Below are positions 14,905-17,337 of a stretch of 17,337 nucleotides of DNA, piece after piece. This stretch comes from JAVBLG01 sp031553655 (GTDB lineage: Bacteria; Desulfobacterota; Desulfovibrionia; Desulfovibrionales; Desulfovibrionaceae): the NCBI GenBank assembly GCA_031553655.1, contig JAVBLG010000102.1, positions 1-17,337 of the forward strand. The letters are read 5' to 3'. Under the pieces are notes generated by a model. The model worked only from the letters and a program-made list of their open reading frames with translations, was not told the DNA's origin and made no database searches. Within the stretch, counting starts at the first letter, position 1, and each line of letters begins with the position of its first letter. Position numbers and translations under genes: made by a program.

Positions 14905-15054
14905 AGGGGTTGTCTCCAAATGCGTCTTTTGTCCAATTGACATCGTCAAGCGGGCTTTTTGCTCAGGTCGAGTACCGTAAGAGTACACTTGCTTCGCAAA
15001 TAAGCCCGCTTTTCTCGTCCTTGGTCCAAAATCCGCTATTTGGAAACAGCCCCT
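14905..15054. repeat. Palindromic element, copy B
   Basis: A 150-bp element starting 7 bases after the transglycosylase stop. The outer arms AGGGGTTGTCTCCAAATGCG (14905-14924) and the near-complement ending at 15054 pair imperfectly. An inner perfect 10-bp stem pairs 14948-14957 (AAGCGGGCTT) with 15002-15011, and TTTTGTCC pairs with GGTCCAAAA further out. The apical core GTACCGTAAGAGTACACT, followed by TGCTTCGCAAA, matches copy A at 3645-3674 closely. Outer arms are unrelated in sequence to copies A and C. Confidence 0.8.
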
Positions 15055-15134
15055 GGCATTACGCCATTTCTGCCAATAATTTTTTTAAATCCGTCTGGGG
15101 AAAATAAAAGTTTTGTGGAAAGAGGGATGGAGGT

Positions 15135-15188
15135 ACGGGGGAAGGGGGAAAACCACTTTTTCAAAAGTGGTTTTCCCCCTTCCCCCGT
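15135..15188. terminator. Perfect 26-bp polypurine inverted repeat (hairpin P2)
   Basis: Two exact 26-base arms (15135-15160 and 15163-15188) are separated by the dinucleotide TC. The left arm has GGGGGAAGGGGG, then AAAACCACTTTT. It lies between the convergent transglycosylase and nucleotidyltransferase genes, 6 bases from the latter's stop, as expected for a bidirectional terminator. The inner CCACTTTT/AAAAGTGG stem is followed by TTTT within the right arm, so a shorter terminator-like hairpin can form inside. It is related to P1 (6721-6772) and P3 (17261-17314). Confidence 0.7.
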
Positions 15189-15193
15189 GTCAC

Positions 15194-16312
15194 CTATTCT
15201 CCCCGCCGCGCCAAGGCCTCGCAACGCAGGCCGCGCAGCTTTTCAGCTGTTCCCGCGCCTCTGTCGCGCCATTCCGGAGGCAGTTCAACTTTAAGAATGA
15301 GTTGCAGATCTTTGAGAGCTTTTTCGCTCACGGGCAATCCGCTGTCGGCGTCGGCCAGTTGCCAGAAGGGTAGAAAAAACCCGGCCTTATGTGCGGCTAT
15401 GAGCAAATCGCAGCGCGTGCCGGGGCGGAGCTTGAAATATTGTCCGGCCTTCATATGTTCTCTGGCCGCCAGAGAACCTGATCTGATGTATTTGTTGGCC
15501 AGGGACAGACGACGGGCCAGGGTTTCGGCTGTTTTGATTCCGCGTAGTTCGTGACCGTAGTGATGGGGCAGATTTTCACTCGGGCTGTGTATTTTTCCCA
15601 AGTCGTGGGTCAAGCCCATCCACACCGATAGTTGTGATTTGTCGGGATTGCGGGCCAGTAGGTCAATAATATCACAGGTATGATCAAAAATAGAATTGTC
15701 GTGGAAGGGGAGTGGTCCGGCCGTAATTTCGCGGGCGGCGGCTAATTCAGAAAACCACGGTTCAAGACAGCCGGTGTCGGCCAGCAGGCGGAAAAAACGG
15801 CTTGGCGCGGCCGTGTCAAGAGCTTTGAGCAGTTCGCGCCCCACGCGTTCGGCTGATATGTTGGCCGTAAGCCCGGCGGCGGCGACTTCGCGCATCTGAA
15901 GCAGGCAGTCTCCATGGGGAGTGAAATCGGGCAACATAGCCATAAATCGCGCGGCCCTGTAAACTCGTAGAGGATCGTTGGCCAGCGCTCCCGGCGCGAC
16001 AGGGCGCAGAATTCCGGCCTTGAGGTCGGCCAAGGCCTGGGGGTGAGTATGCAAAACGCCGTTTTCCTCCAGGGCCAGAGCATTGATGGTGAAGTCACGC
16101 TTCAGCAGATCCTCCTTCAAGTCTTTTCCTCGTAGCGGCATGAAGTCGAAACCGTTGAATATAAGCCCTGCAACGCTTTTGCCAACCACTTTGGCCTCCG
16201 GGTGGGCAATAGTGAAGCTTGCAATGTCGCCCGCAAAAGCATAGTCAAATTCTTTCGGGACGCGGCCCAGCAGCAGATCGCGCACTGCACCCCCAACTAG
16301 ATATGTTTTCAT
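15194..16312 (-). CDS. Class II CCA/poly(A)-polymerase-type nucleotidyltransferase with HD domain
   Basis: A 372-residue protein of the tRNA nucleotidyltransferase/poly(A) polymerase head-domain family. Members add CCA or A residues to RNA 3' ends. The N-terminus MKTYLVGGAVRDLLLG matches the family GGxVRD motif; DLLKRDFTINALALEENG and NDPLRVYRAARFMAML are the next conserved blocks. A C-terminal HD phosphohydrolase domain has FDHTCDIID and WMGLTHDLGKI, like the E. coli Cca layout. Two oddities: the metal-binding DxD reads E21-F-D23, and the palm segment before the RRDxTINA motif is about 30 residues shorter than in E. coli. The activity may therefore differ from CCA addition. The ATG at 16312 fits the family start; an ATG at 16333 is possible, and neither has a good ribosome site. 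It is divergent from birA. Confidence 0.82.
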   Translation of the reverse strand: MKTYLVGGAVRDLLLGRVPKEFDYAFAGDIASFTIAHPEAKVVGKSVAGLIFNGFDFMPLRGKDLKEDLLKRDFTINALALEENGVLHTHPQALADLKAGILRPVAPGALANDPLRVYRAARFMAMLPDFTPHGDCLLQMREVAAAGLTANISAERVGRELLKALDTAAPSRFFRLLADTGCLEPWFSELAAAREITAGPLPFHDNSIFDHTCDIIDLLARNPDKSQLSVWMGLTHDLGKIHSPSENLPHHYGHELRGIKTAETLARRLSLANKYIRSGSLAAREHMKAGQYFKLRPGTRCDLLIAAHKAGFFLPFWQLADADSGLPVSEKALKDLQLILKVELPPEWRDRGAGTAEKLRGLRCEALARRGE

Positions 16313-16369
16313 ATTATTTTTGCGGCCGTTCATAAAAAGCGTCTTGCATATATGGTATAGGATAATCGC

Positions 16370-17233
16370 TTGAAAATTAATGACAACACTCCAGAAATAT
16401 TTTGCTACGAGCAAGTGTCCTCAGCCATTGATACAGCTTTTGAGCTGGCCGGGGAGGGCCGTCTGGAACCTTTTGGCAGCGTGCTGGCCGAAAGCCAGAC
16501 TTCCGGGCGCGGACAGACTCGTCGGTTCTGGGTTTCTCCGCCAGGCAACATTTATGCTGCTCTGCTGCTTCCGGACGATCCGCTTTTCAATAGTTCGGCC
16601 TCGGCTGTGGTTGTGGCTTTCATCCTGGCTCAATCCCTGAATTTGCTTGGATTTTCCGTAAAAATCAAGTGGCCTAACGACTTGATTTTACTTTATGGCG
16701 CGCGCCCGCATAAAATTGGCGGCATTTTGGTGGAGCAGCGCGGAAAAAATATTGTGGCCGGAATAGGAATAAATTTGACATCATCCCCGGAGCCGGAACA
16801 ATTGCGTGAGGGCGGATTGCCTGCCGGATGTTTGGATAGCGGACCAGTTTTGCGTGATACCTCGTCAGACGGCATTTTCCGCTCGAGTCATGTACGAGAA
16901 GAGCACACTTCCTTCGCGGAAAATTTGCCTTCCTCGCCTGACACCAAACTGGCCCGGTATCCACTATGGAGATATCTTGTGCGTGAAAGCTGTAAGTGGT
17001 ATAATGCGTCCCGGAAAAATTCAGCCGAATGGTTCAAGCCGGCTTCGGAATTGCTGCTCTGGAAAGGGGTTGCTGTGAATTTTGACGATGACGGCGAGAT
17101 TTACGGCGGAATTCTGGCGCGGCTGGCCCCTTCGGGCGGCATAATATTGCGTTGCGCCGATGGCGAGCGCGAATTCACCAGCGGAAGTTTTTATCGCCGC
17201 TATTTGAAGACAGCCCATGGTAATAATAAATAA
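16370..17233 (+). CDS. birA: Biotin--[acetyl-CoA-carboxylase] ligase with an in-frame palindromic insert
   Basis: A 287-residue biotin protein ligase, which activates biotin with ATP and attaches it to a lysine of carboxylase carrier domains. It lacks the N-terminal repressor HTH, so it is a monofunctional group I enzyme. Motifs in order: ESQTSGRGQTRRFWVSPPGN at 41-60 (biotinyl-AMP loop, a variant of GRGRxGR), KIKWPNDLIL near 98-107, KIGGILVE at 115-122 and GIGINL at 131-136. The C-terminal SH3-like domain has LLLWKGVAVNF and ends SGSFYRRYL. Residues about 155-198 are encoded by palindromic copy C, a hydrophilic segment between catalytic and C-terminal domains; without it the length would be typical (about 245). 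The start is TTG at 16370, with AGGA (16359-16362) 7 bases upstream. The nearby ATG at 16380 is in another frame. Confidence 0.9.
   Translation: MKINDNTPEIFCYEQVSSAIDTAFELAGEGRLEPFGSVLAESQTSGRGQTRRFWVSPPGNIYAALLLPDDPLFNSSASAVVVAFILAQSLNLLGFSVKIKWPNDLILLYGARPHKIGGILVEQRGKNIVAGIGINLTSSPEPEQLREGGLPAGCLDSGPVLRDTSSDGIFRSSHVREEHTSFAENLPSSPDTKLARYPLWRYLVRESCKWYNASRKNSAEWFKPASELLLWKGVAVNFDDDGEIYGGILARLAPSGGIILRCADGEREFTSGSFYRRYLKTAHGNNK
16833..16963. repeat. Palindromic element, copy C, inside the birA coding sequence
   Basis: A 131-bp imperfect palindrome. The outer arms TGGATAGCGGACCAGTTTTG (16833-16852) and the complement ending at 16963 match at 19 of 23 aligned bases. Inside, GTCAGAC (16864-16870) faces GCCTGAC, and CATTTTCCGC faces GCGGAAAATTTG. 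It shares CGTGATAC, CGTCAGAC, the GTAC...AAGAGYACACT core, CTTCGC and a CTTCCTYGYCTGAC...CAAAC end with copy A. The birA frame stays open across it and encodes RDTSSDGIFRSSHVREEHTS and onward, beginning like the open frame in copy A (RDTASDF). Confidence 0.85.
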
Positions 17234-17260
17234 AAGTTTTAGAAAAAGGGGGTTGGGGGC

Positions 17261-17314
17261 GTGGGGGAAGGGGGGAAAACACTTTTTCGAGAGGGTTTTT
17301 CCCCCTTACCCTAC
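17261..17314. terminator. Imperfect polypurine hairpin downstream of birA (P3)
   Basis: The left arm GTGGGGGAAGGGGGGAAAAC (17261-17280), then ACTTTTTCGAG, faces the right arm GGGTTTTTCCCCCTTACCC-TAC ending at 17314. Pairing is imperfect, unlike P1 and P2, but the composition and TTTTTC centre are the same. It lies about 30 bases after the birA stop and probably ends its transcript. Confidence 0.55.
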
Positions 17315-17337
17315 ACAAATGCCCGGTAACTGGAGAA

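Noticed and set aside
13846..14988. 380-codon minus-strand open frame opposite the lytic transglycosylase
   Set aside because: It is antisense to a gene with clear MltB motifs and a lipobox; no domain is visible in the translation.

Overview
The window looks like chromosomal DNA of a sulfate-reducing Desulfovibrionaceae-type bacterium. The main reason is that the N-terminal 548 residues of the pyruvate:ferredoxin oxidoreductase at the left end closely match, from memory, the Desulfovibrio africanus enzyme. The family-level identities of the neighbours fit this: flagellin behind a sigma-54 promoter, a CbiR-like cobamide enzyme, HflKC and a monofunctional BirA. Base composition appears roughly balanced. 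I see no tRNA, rRNA, CRISPR array, insertion sequence or prophage block.

Layout. (1) 1-1645, minus: 5' part of the PFOR gene. (2) 1646-2017: leader and promoter region. (3) 2018-3568, minus: HerA-like DUF853 ATPase. (4) 3591-3712: a 122-bp palindromic element between divergent genes. (5) 3820-4815, plus: exported polysaccharide deacetylase. (6) 4816-5236: regulatory gap ending in a sigma-54 promoter for the flagellin gene (5237-6619, plus). (7) 6721-6772: perfect 25-bp inverted repeat, then a UPF0126/TRIC-type membrane protein (6782-7393, plus). (8) 7480-10826, minus: DHH phosphoesterase, CbiR-like TIM-barrel protein (4-bp overlap) and phosphomannomutase/phosphoglucomutase, with a cluster of small perfect hairpins between the last two. 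(9) 10912-14898, plus: hflK, hflC, an S24-type regulator and an MltB-like lytic transglycosylase lipoprotein. (10) 14905-15188: a second palindromic element and a 26-bp perfect inverted repeat between convergent genes. (11) 15194-16312, minus: divergent CCA/poly(A)-polymerase-type nucleotidyltransferase with an HD domain. (12) 16370-17233, plus: birA with a TTG start and a third copy of the palindromic element inside its reading frame, followed by another polypurine hairpin.

The main discovery candidate is the palindromic element family (copies at 3591-3712, 14905-15054 and 16833-16963). The copies share an apical core (GTAC, then AAGAGYACACT, then CTTCGC or CTCGC). Their outer arms are unrelated in sequence between copies, yet pair within each copy. 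One copy lies in frame in birA and adds about 40 hydrophilic residues between the catalytic and C-terminal domains, recalling the protein-coding Rickettsia palindromic elements. A second dispersed family consists of GGGGGAAGGG-type hairpins with a TTTTTC/AAAAAG centre at gene ends.

Functionally the region is mostly housekeeping: pyruvate metabolism, envelope and sugar metabolism, motility, membrane protein quality control, nucleotide turnover, cobamide salvage and protein biotinylation. hflK, hflC and the S24-type regulator are tightly spaced and probably co-transcribed.
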